Assembly (NCBI RefSeq): GCF_009299795.1
Contig: NZ_VIGP01000001.1
Coordinates: 62,001 to 126,000 of the forward strand
DNA length: 64,000 nucleotides
Origin: Brachybacterium subflavum
GTDB lineage: Bacteria; Actinomycetota; Actinomycetes; Actinomycetales; Dermabacteraceae
Direction: 5' to 3'
In this document: one piece after another, positions 38,537 through 47,340 of the stretch
Position numbering within the stretch: position 1 is the stretch's first letter
How the letters are laid out: every line of letters starts with the position of its first letter
The notes under the pieces: generated by a model
Seen by the model: the letters and a program-made list of their open reading frames with translations, nothing else
What the model was told of the DNA's origin: nothing
Databases searched by the model: none
Program-made: the position numbers and the translations under genes

Positions 38537-38724
38537 GGTCGGCGGGCCGGCCGCGCGGCGTGAGATCTGCGGGGTGATCGGCCCGCCCGCGACAGCAGGC
38601 CCCGACGAGTGAGGGGGAAGCTCCGAGGGTGGTGCGTCCGCCCGGCCGCCAGCCCGCCCCGCCCGCCGGCCAGGATCCGTCCGGCAGACAGACCCGCGAC
38701 CCGCCACCTGTCACGCGCCACCTG

Positions 38725-38988
38725 TCAGTCGTCGTTGCGGTCGGCCCTCGCGTCGACCTGCTGGCCGATGAAGCGTGCGGTGCGGAGTGTGAGGTCGGGG
38801 CGCGCGGCACGGATCCTGCGCACGCCCTCGGCGGACTCACCGCGCACGTTCGGGTCCCGCAGCAGGTCCGCCGCCCAGGCTGACGCCTCCGCCTCGTCGA
38901 TGAACCCCGCCTCCCGCAGCGCGTCGCGCTGGTCGCGGTGGTCGCCGGCGATCTTGTGCTTCAGATTCTTCAGGTGTTCCGATGCCAT
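38725..38988 (-). CDS. Small hypothetical protein
   Basis: A charged, probably helical protein of 87 residues (MASEHLKNLKHKIAGDHRDQ, then DALREAGFIDEAEASAWAAD). No membrane segment, cysteine or motif that I recognise. Base composition and codon use look normal, which supports a real gene. It stands alone between two hydrolase genes. Confidence 0.65.
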   Translation of the reverse strand: MASEHLKNLKHKIAGDHRDQRDALREAGFIDEAEASAWAADLLRDPNVRGESAEGVRRIRAARPDLTLRTARFIGQQVDARADRNDD

Positions 38989-39187
38989 GGGACCAGGCCA
39001 TCATGCGGGTGGTCGGCCCGACGACAGTCCGACGTCGACGCCGCGCGCCGACGAAGGTAGGGCAGCGACGCGCCCCATCCTCGGCCGGCTCCGCGCGCGC
39101 CCGGCCTGCGCGCTCTCGTCCGGCCCCGCGCGCCGGCCGGCCGATCCGCCTTCGACCGCCCCGCGCGCGTGCCCGCCCGGAGCCCGG

Positions 39188-40927
39188 TCAGCCGCCCATC
39201 ACCGGCAGCAGCAGGTGGGAGGGGTGCTCGCCGCCGGTGTGGATCACGTGGCGGCCCTGGTTCGCGCCGACGTACTCGCGGATGCCCGGCATCATCGTGC
39301 CCAGCAGGTTCCGCGAGCTGATCACGAGGCGCAGCTGCTCGCCCGCGCGGAAGGAGAGGCCGATCGGCAGCAGGTCGATCGCGACCTCGACGACCTCGCC
39401 CGCCGAGAGCGGCTCGGGACGATCGAAGGTGTGCACAGGCATCTCCGGGCTCGTGAGCTCCGGATCCTCGCAGCGCAGGGAGACGCGCAGCCGCCCGTCG
39501 GACCCGCGGTAGCGCAGGATGCTCGCACCGCGCTCGGTGACGTCCTGGACGAAGGCCGACCGGTTCGGCACGGTGAACTCCGCGAGCGGTGTGCCCTGCG
39601 CGTCGAGCTTCTGGACCAGCACGAACAGGTCCATGTCCGCGGCCCCGTCGGCCTCGACGAACAGGTGGGCCGCGGGATGCCCGACGAGCTCGGTGTCGGC
39701 CTCGAAGGGCAGCAGGAAGGAGACCTGGTCGGGGTTCGCATCCACGGCGTAGGAGGCGCTCGCCTCCTGCTCGGGGGCCTCCCGGGTCAGCACCCTGCTG
39801 CGGGCGTCGAGGTAGAAGGGGGTGGAGGTGCTCTGCGCGGGCGGGAAGGACCCGGCGGGGATGCCGGTGCGGTCTCCGCCCTCGAGGTCGAGCACCGAGT
39901 AGCGCACCCGGGGCGTCGTCTCCCAGTCGTTGTCCTCGCCGCGCAGGAAGCGGTCGAAGAAGCGGCGCAGGTCCTCGACGTTCTCGCGCGCGTAGTAGTC
40001 GGGCCACTCCTGGGAGGCGTGGATCCGCAGCCACTTCTGCGTCGAGGCCATGCGGTGCCAGGCGCGGAAGGTGCCGGCGGTGTGGAGGGTGTTCGAGTAG
40101 CTCGCGACGACATAGGCGGGCACCTCGATGCGCTCGAAGTCGGGGATCTTCTCCTCCCACAGCGCGTCCATGAGGGGGTGCGCCTCGGCCTCGGCGAGGA
40201 TGTCCTCCTTGCGGGAGCTGCCGAAGAAGCTGCCGTTCTGCAGCTGGCCGGCGAAGCCGGTGTCGGGCATGCCGCCGCGCAGGACCAGATCCCGGTAGAC
40301 GTCGCTCACGCCCTCCCAGGGGTTGATCGCGGCCAGGTGCGGGGGCTGCTCGGCGGCGGTGAACCACTGCGAGACGGCGAGGTAGGACGTGCCGCTCATG
40401 CCGACCCTGCCGGTGCACCAGGGCTGCTCGGCGAGCCACTCGATCACGTCGTAGCAGTCACGGCCCTCCTGGCGGTCCCACAGCACGCTGTCGCCCTCGG
40501 AGTCGATGACGCCGCGCGGATCCGGATGGCAGATCGCGTAGCCGCGCGCGCACCAGTACGCCGGATCGGGGCCCTCGAACTTCTCCAGGCCCGAGACGAT
40601 CCCGTCGTCCAGCCCGACCATCGCGAACACGCCCCGCGCGCTGTCAGAGGTGCCCTGGCCCTTGCCGTAGGGGCTCCAGGCCACGATCACCGGCACCTGC
40701 TCCGCGCTCGCCGGACGGAACACGTCGACATGGATGACGGTGCCGTCGCGCAGTGTGACGGGGGTGTCCTTCTCGAGGACCACGTCCACCGGCAGCTCGG
40801 CGAACCCGGGCGCGGCGCGGTAGCCGGCCGCGAGCGTGCGGGTGCCCGGATCGAACGGGGTGAGCACGCCGGTCCTGCCCGCCGGCAGCGCGGACGAGGG
40901 GGTGTGGATCTTCTGGACGTCGCTCAT
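39188..40927 (-). CDS. CocE/NonD family hydrolase (X-Pro dipeptidyl-peptidase S15 type)
   Basis: A protein of 579 residues. The N-terminal hydrolase has DVFRPASAEQVPVIVAWSPY, GYAICHPDPRGVIDSEGD and the nucleophile motif VGMSGTSYLAVSQW; a likely catalytic His is in IHASQEWPDYY. The C-terminal half is the jelly-roll domain of this family (FLLPFEADTELVGHPAAHLF, later GEQLRLVISSRN). Family members cleave proline dipeptides, cocaine-like esters or alpha-amino esters; the substrate is unknown. No signal peptide. It is divergent from a TetR regulator, which probably controls it. Confidence 0.9.
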   Translation of the reverse strand: MSDVQKIHTPSSALPAGRTGVLTPFDPGTRTLAAGYRAAPGFAELPVDVVLEKDTPVTLRDGTVIHVDVFRPASAEQVPVIVAWSPYGKGQGTSDSARGVFAMVGLDDGIVSGLEKFEGPDPAYWCARGYAICHPDPRGVIDSEGDSVLWDRQEGRDCYDVIEWLAEQPWCTGRVGMSGTSYLAVSQWFTAAEQPPHLAAINPWEGVSDVYRDLVLRGGMPDTGFAGQLQNGSFFGSSRKEDILAEAEAHPLMDALWEEKIPDFERIEVPAYVVASYSNTLHTAGTFRAWHRMASTQKWLRIHASQEWPDYYARENVEDLRRFFDRFLRGEDNDWETTPRVRYSVLDLEGGDRTGIPAGSFPPAQSTSTPFYLDARSRVLTREAPEQEASASYAVDANPDQVSFLLPFEADTELVGHPAAHLFVEADGAADMDLFVLVQKLDAQGTPLAEFTVPNRSAFVQDVTERGASILRYRGSDGRLRVSLRCEDPELTSPEMPVHTFDRPEPLSAGEVVEVAIDLLPIGLSFRAGEQLRLVISSRNLLGTMMPGIREYVGANQGRHVIHTGGEHPSHLLLPVMGG

Positions 40928-40998
40928 GGCGGCTCCTCTCGACGGGTCCCCGGCTCCGGTGCGAGGACGCGGCGGGCGTATGCCCGCGCTCCCCGTAA

Positions 40999-41014
40999 CT
41001 CAACAGACGTTGAG
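40999..41014. promoter_or_regulatory. Likely TetR operator
   Basis: Perfect inverted repeat CTCAAC-AGAC-GTTGAG, midway between the divergent hydrolase and TetR genes and 32 bases before the TetR start. Confidence 0.65.
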
Positions 41015-41045
41015 AAAGATGTGTCACGCGAGATATGTTCGGGGG

Positions 41046-41666
41046 ATGACGACGGACAGCGGCAGGGCGCGGCCGACGGGGCGCCCCGGGCGTCGGCCCG
41101 GCCCTTCGAGCACGCGCGAGCAGGTGCTCGAGGCGGCGCGCGCCCGCTTCGCGGCCGACGGCTTCGCCTCGACCACCATCCGCCGGATCGCGGCCGATGC
41201 GGGCGTCGACCCCTCGCAGGTCATGCAGTTCTTCGGGACGAAGGAGCGGCTCTATGCGGCGGTCCTGGAGATCCCCGACGCGGCGCTCGAGCAGTTCGCC
41301 ACCGCCTTCGACGGGCCCGAGGCGGGCCTCGGGGAGCGCGTGGTGCGCTCCTTCCTCGCCGCGTGGGAGGGGTCCCCGCAGATTTCCGAGCCGCTGATGG
41401 CGATGCTGCGCGGCGCGATCGTCCATGACGTCGCCCGCGACCAGCTGCGGGAGTTCATCCAGGCGCGGCTGCTGGAGGGGGTGAGAGGGCGTGCCACGGG
41501 CGACGAGTCCGAGCTCGCGATGCGCGCGGGCCTCGTCTCCGCGATGCTCGTGGGGGTGGTCATGGGGCGGCGCGTGATCGGCGTGCCGACGCTCGCCGAG
41601 GCCGACCCGGAGCGGATCGTCGACGTCCTGGCCCCCGCAGTGCAGCGGATCCTCGCGGGGGAGTAG
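41046..41666 (+). CDS. TetR family transcriptional regulator
   Basis: A protein of 206 residues. The N-terminal helix-turn-helix is STREQVLEAARARFAADGFA then STTIRRIAADAGVDPSQVMQ. The ligand domain ends LVGVVMGRRVIGVPTLAEAD, typical of the TetR_C-type group found in actinobacteria. Divergent from the CocE-like hydrolase over a palindrome, so it is likely the local repressor. Confidence 0.92.
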   Translation: MTTDSGRARPTGRPGRRPGPSSTREQVLEAARARFAADGFASTTIRRIAADAGVDPSQVMQFFGTKERLYAAVLEIPDAALEQFATAFDGPEAGLGERVVRSFLAAWEGSPQISEPLMAMLRGAIVHDVARDQLREFIQARLLEGVRGRATGDESELAMRAGLVSAMLVGVVMGRRVIGVPTLAEADPERIVDVLAPAVQRILAGE

Positions 41667-41713
41667 CGCGCCGACTCGGCCGCTGCGCCGCGCTCGGCCT
41701 CGTCACCCCGCGC

Positions 41714-42898
41714 TCAGCTCTGTGCGCGGATCGCCTTCGCGAGCCCCTGCACCCGGAACTGCTGGACGTGGTACGGCCAGTCCGGCCCGGTATGCCACTG
41801 GGAGACGGTGAGGTGCATGTCGTCGAGCGTGGACCCGGGGACGATGTACCCGCCGTAGAGCTGGGCCACGCGCTCGTCGTCCTCGTGGCCCCACTCGCAG
41901 CCCCACAGCAGGGTCTCGGCGAACGGGCTTTCGCGCAGCCCCGTCGCGGACGACGCGGCGAGCAGGTCGATCCGGTAGAGCCCCGCGTTGAAGAAGGTCA
42001 GCACGAAGCGGTCCTCGACCGCGCGCAGGCACATCTCGCCCACGGAGCCGCCGACCACGGGCTCCGGGTCCGCGCCCCATTCCCAGGTCGTCTTCGCCTC
42101 GTCGGTCGGCCCGTAGGTCTCGTAGGCGTCGGCCTCGAGGATCTTCGAGCTCTTCACGCGCTGCAGGATCGCGCCCTTGTCGCGCTGGAAGCCCGTGGTC
42201 AGCAGGTAGACCCAGTCGCTGTCGGGGTCCTTGCACCAGGTGGCCTGCTGGGACAGGCCTCCCAGGTGGTCGCCGGGGAACATCTTCGCGCCGCGCTCCC
42301 AGTTCTCGCCGGAGTCCTGCGACGTCCAGATCTCGGTGCGCACCACGTTGCCGAAGCCGGCGTTCGCGAGCACCCACAGGTGCATGGTGTCGCCCAGCGT
42401 GATCACGTCCCCGGGCAGGTAGGTGCTGATCTCGCCGCCGTGGTCGTAGTCGATGAGCTGCTCGGCGCGCTCGCCGCCCACTGCGCCCGTCCACTGCAGC
42501 CCGCCGACGGAGGGCCGCCTGCGATCCTTCGCATAGAGGGCGACGGGGGAGGTCCAGCGGCCGGAGCCGACCTTCGCGCCCTCGAAGGTGTCGCCGAAGA
42601 CCACGAGCAGGCGGCCGTCGGGCGTGCGGCAGGGGACGCCCAGGTCGGTCGCTTCGAACCCGTACGCGGTGGTGATGTCGGGGCCGGTGAGCGTCGCCGT
42701 GCGGGTGACGCGCGGGCGCTTGTACTCGGGGTTCGGCCGGGGCCTGGGCGCGGCATCGGCCGCGGGTGCGCCCGCCGTCTGCGCGAGGGCCGCGGCGCCG
42801 AGTGCTCCGGCGCCGATCGCGAGGGCTCCGCCGCGCAGCACGGAGGAGCGGGGGATCGGGGCGTCGTCGGTGTTCCGGTTCTCGGGTGCGTGGTGCAC
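41714..42898 (-). CDS. Secreted DUF4185 protein, GH183-type endo-D-arabinanase candidate
   Basis: A protein of 394 residues from the GTG at 42898 (GAAGGGG before it). The N-terminus PRSSVLRGGALAIGAGALGA and an Ala-rich AQTAGAPAADAAP form an export signal. DUF4185 features are plain: YGFEATDLGVPCRTPDGRLL then VVFGDTFEGAKVG, followed by beta-propeller repeats (IWTSQDSGENWERG, QATWCKDPDSDWVYLLTTGF). As I recall, DUF4185 proteins include the endo-D-arabinofuranases of family GH183 that cut the D-arabinan of mycobacterial cell walls. A LacI-type operator lies in its promoter, and the divergent gene is a GH172 enzyme, which supports that assignment. Confidence 0.82.
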   Translation of the reverse strand: MHHAPENRNTDDAPIPRSSVLRGGALAIGAGALGAAALAQTAGAPAADAAPRPRPNPEYKRPRVTRTATLTGPDITTAYGFEATDLGVPCRTPDGRLLVVFGDTFEGAKVGSGRWTSPVALYAKDRRRPSVGGLQWTGAVGGERAEQLIDYDHGGEISTYLPGDVITLGDTMHLWVLANAGFGNVVRTEIWTSQDSGENWERGAKMFPGDHLGGLSQQATWCKDPDSDWVYLLTTGFQRDKGAILQRVKSSKILEADAYETYGPTDEAKTTWEWGADPEPVVGGSVGEMCLRAVEDRFVLTFFNAGLYRIDLLAASSATGLRESPFAETLLWGCEWGHEDDERVAQLYGGYIVPGSTLDDMHLTVSQWHTGPDWPYHVQQFRVQGLAKAIRAQS

Positions 42899-42968
42899 GG
42901 GGGACCCCTTCGTCGGTGCGCATGCGCCGTCGCATGCGCACCGCACTGTACCGATCGCGGCCATCGCT

Positions 42969-42983
42969 GGCAATCGTTTACTC
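42969..42983 (-). promoter_or_regulatory. LacI-type operator before the DUF4185 gene
   Basis: GGCAATCGTTTACTC (minus strand GAGTAAACGATTGCC), 71 bases before the DUF4185 start. It matches GAGGAAACGATTACC seen twice elsewhere in the locus at 13 of 15 positions. It lies in the 303-bp divergent gap 42899-43201, which has no gene. Confidence 0.75.
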
Positions 42984-43130
42984 GGCCGACGTCGGGGTCA
43001 GGGTGCGCAAGGGCGGACAGGACCGGGCCGGCCCGATGGGCGCTTCGCGGCAGAGGGCGCGGCGACCTCGCCGTGCGTGCGCCGATCGCGTTTACTTCCC
43101 GCGTCCGCCGCTCTAGAGTGGCCGGAATCC

Positions 43131-43146
43131 GCGAAAACGTTTAGCG
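43131..43146 (+). promoter_or_regulatory. LacI-type operator before the first GH172 gene
   Basis: GCGAAAACGTTTAGCG, a palindrome-like site with the central ACGT common in LacI operators, 56 bases before the start codon. A half-site CGCGTTTACTT is found at 43087-43097. A TAGAGT at 43114-43119 could be the -10 element. Confidence 0.6.
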
Positions 43147-43201
43147 AGCCGCGGGGCCGCCCCTCCGTCGTCGGGGCGCGCCCGCGGAGAACGGGCTGCC
43201 G

Positions 43202-44383
43202 ATGCACGCGACCCCACCGCCGAAGCCTCCCTCGACCGGCCCGTCGGCCCCCGATCTCACCGTCCTCTCCGAGGCGCGGACCTTCTCGATCAGCGCCGAG
43301 AACCCCACCGGTGCCCCGGGCCGGGGCGGCCGGGCCGAGCGCGGTGAGCACGAGACCGCGTGGGCCTCGCGCGAGCTGCCGGTGGGATGGAAGAAGTCCC
43401 CGTGCATCGACCTGCCCGGCCGCAGCCGGCGCTCCTTCGTCGACGTCGAGGGGCCCGGGATCATCCAGCACATCTGGATCACCGTCCTGCCCGAGCACCT
43501 GCGCTCCCTCGTTCTGCGCATGTTCTGGGACGACGAGGAGGACCCGTCGGTCGAGGTCCCTCTCGGCGACTTCTTCTGCCAGGGCTGGGCCCGGTACGCG
43601 CCGGTCACCTCGCAGATGGTGACCGTCGCGCCCGCGGGCGGACTGAACTGCTACTGGCCGATGCCCTTCGCCCGCCGCGCGCGGATGGAGATCGAGAACC
43701 TCTCCACCGAGCCGGTCGAGGGCTTCTTCTACCAGGTCACCGGCTCCTTCGAGGATGTCACCGGACGCGATCTGCGCCTGCACGCGCAGTGGCGGCGCTC
43801 CGATCCCGTGGATGACCAGGCACCGCACGTCATCCTCGACGGCGTGCGCGGGGCCGGTCACTTCGTGGGCACCTACTTCGCCTGGGAGACCCACCGCACC
43901 GCCTGGTGGGGCGAGGGCGAGGTGAAGATGTACATCGACGAGGACCTCGAGGGCGCGGCGCCCGGCGAGGGCGGGGAGGGCATCGAGCCGCCGACGATCT
44001 TCCCGACGGTCTGCGGCACCGGCACCGAGGACTACGTGGGCGGCGCGTGGGCCTTCGAGCACCCCGCGGGCGCCTACGCCGAGTACTCGACGCCCTATCT
44101 CGGCATGCCGCAGGTGATCCGGCCCGACGGCTTCGGCGACTCCCTCACCCGCTTCGGGATGTACCGCTGGCACGTGCCCGACCCGATCCGCTTCCGCGAG
44201 CGCCTGCGCGTCACCGTCCAGGCGCTCGGCTTCGCCCGGCCCGTCGACGGGAAGGTCCGCTACCGGCCGCTGCGCGAGGACGTCGCCACCACGGCCTTCT
44301 GGTACCAGGGCGAGCCGCACGCGCCCTTCGCCGAGGACCCGCACTGGCAGGCCCCGACCTGGGACGGCCTCGATGTCACCTGA
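43202..44383 (+). CDS. DUF2961 protein, glycoside hydrolase family 172 (first copy)
   Basis: A protein of 393 residues with no signal peptide. The DUF2961/GH172 pattern: KKSPCIDLPGRSRRSFVDVE, GPGIIQHIWITV, the LGDFFCQGW strand, LNCYWPMPFARRARMEIEN, AWWGEGEVKMYIDED and the strongly conserved VCGTGTEDYVGGAW, whose Glu residues are catalytic candidates. Known family activities are alpha-D-fructofuranosidase and exo-D-arabinofuranosidase. It overlaps the next glycosidase by 11 bases and faces the DUF4185 gene. The ribosome binding site is weak. A second copy is at 52777. Confidence 0.9.
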   Translation: MHATPPPKPPSTGPSAPDLTVLSEARTFSISAENPTGAPGRGGRAERGEHETAWASRELPVGWKKSPCIDLPGRSRRSFVDVEGPGIIQHIWITVLPEHLRSLVLRMFWDDEEDPSVEVPLGDFFCQGWARYAPVTSQMVTVAPAGGLNCYWPMPFARRARMEIENLSTEPVEGFFYQVTGSFEDVTGRDLRLHAQWRRSDPVDDQAPHVILDGVRGAGHFVGTYFAWETHRTAWWGEGEVKMYIDEDLEGAAPGEGGEGIEPPTIFPTVCGTGTEDYVGGAWAFEHPAGAYAEYSTPYLGMPQVIRPDGFGDSLTRFGMYRWHVPDPIRFRERLRVTVQALGFARPVDGKVRYRPLREDVATTAFWYQGEPHAPFAEDPHWQAPTWDGLDVT

Positions 44384-45413
44384 GCCGCGGGACCCCCGGG
44401 GCGCGGCCACTGACTCGCCCGCCCCCGATGTGTCCGCCGTCGACCCGCCCGCCGTCGACCTGCCCGTGCGCCTCGTGCCCGGCCCCAAGCGCCGCCTGCT
44501 CGACGCCTCGCCGGGGCCGGGCGCGCCCTGGTACATCAACGACCACACGCTCGTGCGCGATGCGCACGGCACCTGGCACGCCTTCGGCATCTGGCACCCC
44601 GAGCCCGCCGCGCCGCTGGACGAGACCTTCTTCCTGCATGCCACGACCCTCTCGCTCGAGGATCCGCTCTGGAGCATCCACGACCCCGTGCTCCACGCCC
44701 GCACGGATATCGGGGAGACCCATGTCTGGGCGCCGCACGTGATCCGCCACGACGGCCGGTGCTGGATGTTCTACTGCGGGGGCACGGCCGACCACACCCG
44801 CTACCGCATCGAGCTCGCCACCAGCAGCGACCTGTTCACCTGGGAGCACCACCCCGGAGGCCCGCTCTGCGAGGACGGCTTCGACGCCCGCGACCCGATG
44901 GTGCTGCGCGACGGCGATCGCTGGCTCATGTACTGCACCCGCACCTCCCGTCCCGAGGGCGGCTTCCACGAGGTCTCCGTGCGCGAGAGCACTGATCTCA
45001 TCACCTGGGCGGAGCCGTCCGTCGCCTATCGGTCGACGCAGCAGGGCACCGTCGGCGGTCCCACGGAGTCGCCCTTCGTGGTGCCTGTGATGCCCGGCGG
45101 AACCATCGGCGTCGATCCCGCCGACGGGCTGATCGGCACCCGCGACGACCCGGGGACGGTCGACGGCTCCGCGGCCGACGGGCCAGTGGGATGGATCCTG
45201 TTCGTCTGCGAATCGGGGGAGTACGACCGCACCCTCGCCTACTTCTCGCGCGACCCCGAGCACTTCGAGGACGCCGGCCGGCTCGAGGTCGATCTCGACG
45301 AGCACTGCGCCGAGATCGTCGTCGACCCCGACGACCCCTCACGTCTATGGGTCACCGGCGGGGGCTGGGGGAGGGGCGGGCTCACGATCCGGCCGCTGGG
45401 GATCAGGGCCTAG
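44373..45413 (+). CDS. Five-bladed beta-propeller glycosidase-like protein (GH43/GH32 clan type)
   Basis: A protein of 346 residues. The catalytic triad layout of five-bladed propeller hydrolases is visible: APWYINDHTLVRDAHG with a base/nucleophile Asp, FDARDPMVLRDGDRWLMYC with the transition-state Asp, and GGPTESPFVV with the acid Glu. WAPHVIRHDGRCWMFYCGG is a typical blade repeat. No signal peptide. I cannot tell GH43-like from GH32-like by eye. Its 11-base overlap with GH172 means both act on the same sugar, most likely removing furanosyl units inside the cell. Confidence 0.82.
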   Translation: MSPEPRDPRGAATDSPAPDVSAVDPPAVDLPVRLVPGPKRRLLDASPGPGAPWYINDHTLVRDAHGTWHAFGIWHPEPAAPLDETFFLHATTLSLEDPLWSIHDPVLHARTDIGETHVWAPHVIRHDGRCWMFYCGGTADHTRYRIELATSSDLFTWEHHPGGPLCEDGFDARDPMVLRDGDRWLMYCTRTSRPEGGFHEVSVRESTDLITWAEPSVAYRSTQQGTVGGPTESPFVVPVMPGGTIGVDPADGLIGTRDDPGTVDGSAADGPVGWILFVCESGEYDRTLAYFSRDPEHFEDAGRLEVDLDEHCAEIVVDPDDPSRLWVTGGGWGRGGLTIRPLGIRA

Positions 45414-45491
45414 CCGGCCGGCCCGGCGCCCGCCCGTCGGCTCGGCTCGCACGCGTCGGCCCGCCCCGGCGCCCGCCCGCCGGACCCCGCA

Positions 45492-46397
45492 TCACTTCAG
45501 CCCGGCCATCTTGATGTTCGCGATGATCTGGCGCTGGAAGACCAGGAACAGGATGATGATCGGCGCGGCCGCGAGCGCGGAGCCGGCCATCAGCAGGCCG
45601 AGCTCGCTCGAGCGCTCGCCGCGGAAGTTCGCGAGGTACTGCTGGACCTGGAACAGGTCGGGGTTCGTGATGGTCAGGACCGGCCACACGAAGCTGTTCC
45701 AGTAGGCCATGAAGGAGCCGATGCCCACCACCACGAACGGCGCCTTCGACAGCGGCAGGAACACGCGGAAGTACACGCCCCAGCGCCCGCAGCCGTCCAC
45801 GCGCGCCGCCTCCTCGAGGCTCGAGGGGATGTTCAGGTAGAACTGGCGCACGAAGAACACGTGCCCGGCGGAGGCCAGTCCCGGCAGGATCAGCACCGCG
45901 AGGGTGTCGAGCATATACAGCTTGGTGACCACGATGAAGCTCGTGAGCAGGATCGTCATGCCGGGGATGAACATGGTCATCAGCACCAGCGGCCACACGA
46001 TCCGCTTGCCCACGAACTCCAGGCGTGCGAAGGCGTAGGCGGCCATGGAGTTGATCATGATCGAGCCGGTCGTGAAGATGACCGCGCCGAGCCCCGTGAT
46101 CGCCAGCGTCCGCACGAACGACGGGTCGCTGAGGATCTGGACGTAGTTCTGCACCTCCCAGACGTCCGGGAAGAACTGGAAGGGAGTGCGCACCACCTCG
46201 GTGCGCAGCTTGAACCCGGAGATCACCATCCACGCGAGCGGGAACAGCGCGAGGCCGACGATGATCGCGCCCGCGACGAACTTCAGGGCCAGGATCCCGG
46301 CGCGCGCGGGGGTGAGCCTGCGGCGGTGCCTGCTGCGCGTCGGGACGCGGGTCGGGGCATCGGGCTCGACGGCCGGGATGGTCGGTGCGATCGCCAT
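45492..46397 (-). CDS. Sugar ABC transporter permease (MalG-like), importer 1 of the arabinan-type locus
   Basis: A protein of 301 residues with six helices after an Arg-rich start (FVAGAIIVGLALFPLAWMVI). EAA loop SSLEEAARVDGCGRWGVYFR. It begins one base after the end of the partner permease and is the last gene of the operon. No ATPase gene is present. Confidence 0.92.
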   Translation of the reverse strand: MAIAPTIPAVEPDAPTRVPTRSRHRRRLTPARAGILALKFVAGAIIVGLALFPLAWMVISGFKLRTEVVRTPFQFFPDVWEVQNYVQILSDPSFVRTLAITGLGAVIFTTGSIMINSMAAYAFARLEFVGKRIVWPLVLMTMFIPGMTILLTSFIVVTKLYMLDTLAVLILPGLASAGHVFFVRQFYLNIPSSLEEAARVDGCGRWGVYFRVFLPLSKAPFVVVGIGSFMAYWNSFVWPVLTITNPDLFQVQQYLANFRGERSSELGLLMAGSALAAAPIIILFLVFQRQIIANIKMAGLK

Positions 46398-46398
46398 G

Positions 46399-47340
46399 TC
46401 AGTCCACCAGCTTCTCGGAGTTCACGATCCGGAAGATGATCGAGGAGATCGACCCGAGCACCACGAACAGCAGCAGCGCCGCCGCGATCGAGTACCCGAC
46501 GTAGGTGTCCTGCCGGAAGTGGTTGAAGATGAAGAGGTTCGGCAGCTCGGTGGCGTGCTGCGGCCCGCCCGCCGTCATCACCAGCGGCAGCTCGTACTGC
46601 TGGATCGAGCCCACGAACCCCGTGACCAGCAGGAACAGCAGCACGTTCTTGATCTGCGGGAGCGTGATGAACCGGGTGCGCTGCCACCACGAGGCCCCTT
46701 CGAGCTCGGCCGCCTCGTAGAAGCTCTGCGGGACGTCGAGCAGCGCCGCGATCATGATCAGCGTCGAGATGCCCAGTCCCAGCCAGACGGCCGGCAGCGC
46801 GATCGCGCCGAGCGCCCACCGCGGATCGCCCAGCCAGGCCTGGTTCGGCAGGCCCACGAGGTTGATGATCGCGTTGAGGATGCCGCCGGAGTAGTCGTAG
46901 ATCATCACGAAGGTGATCGAGGCGATCACGCCGGAGATCACCGAGGGGATGTAGATGCTGATCTTCAGGAGGGTGGAGACCTTCTGGGAGACCGAGACGG
47001 CGAGCGAGGCGATGAGGAACGAGAGCACGAGCGAGGCGGGCACCGTCATCAGCACGAACTCGAGGCCCCGCAGGATCGCCTGCCAGAACCGGTCGTCGCC
47101 GAGCACGTTCGCATAGTTCTTCCACGCCACGAACTGGGAGGGCGTGTAGAAGCTCCAGTCGAAGAAGCTCAGGTAGACGGCCTGGATCGCGGGCCACAGC
47201 ACGAAGACCGACAGCAGCACCAGCACCGGCGCCAGCATGATGTAGGCCATCAGCGAGTCCCGGCGCGGAGGCGCGGACCGCAGACGGTCCTTCGCCTCCG
47301 GCGTCGGGGTGGTCGCCGACGTCTCGTCGGCGACGCTCAC
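46399..47340 (-). CDS. Sugar ABC transporter permease (MalF-like), importer 1
   Basis: A protein of 313 residues from a GTG that overlaps the binding-protein stop by four bases (GTGA). Helices start at AYIMLAPVLVLLSVFVLWPA; EAA loop SFYEAAELEGASWWQRTRFI, with Glu-Gly in place of the more usual Asp-Gly. It forms the channel with the next permease. Confidence 0.92.
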   Translation of the reverse strand: MSVADETSATTPTPEAKDRLRSAPPRRDSLMAYIMLAPVLVLLSVFVLWPAIQAVYLSFFDWSFYTPSQFVAWKNYANVLGDDRFWQAILRGLEFVLMTVPASLVLSFLIASLAVSVSQKVSTLLKISIYIPSVISGVIASITFVMIYDYSGGILNAIINLVGLPNQAWLGDPRWALGAIALPAVWLGLGISTLIMIAALLDVPQSFYEAAELEGASWWQRTRFITLPQIKNVLLFLLVTGFVGSIQQYELPLVMTAGGPQHATELPNLFIFNHFRQDTYVGYSIAAALLLFVVLGSISSIIFRIVNSEKLVD

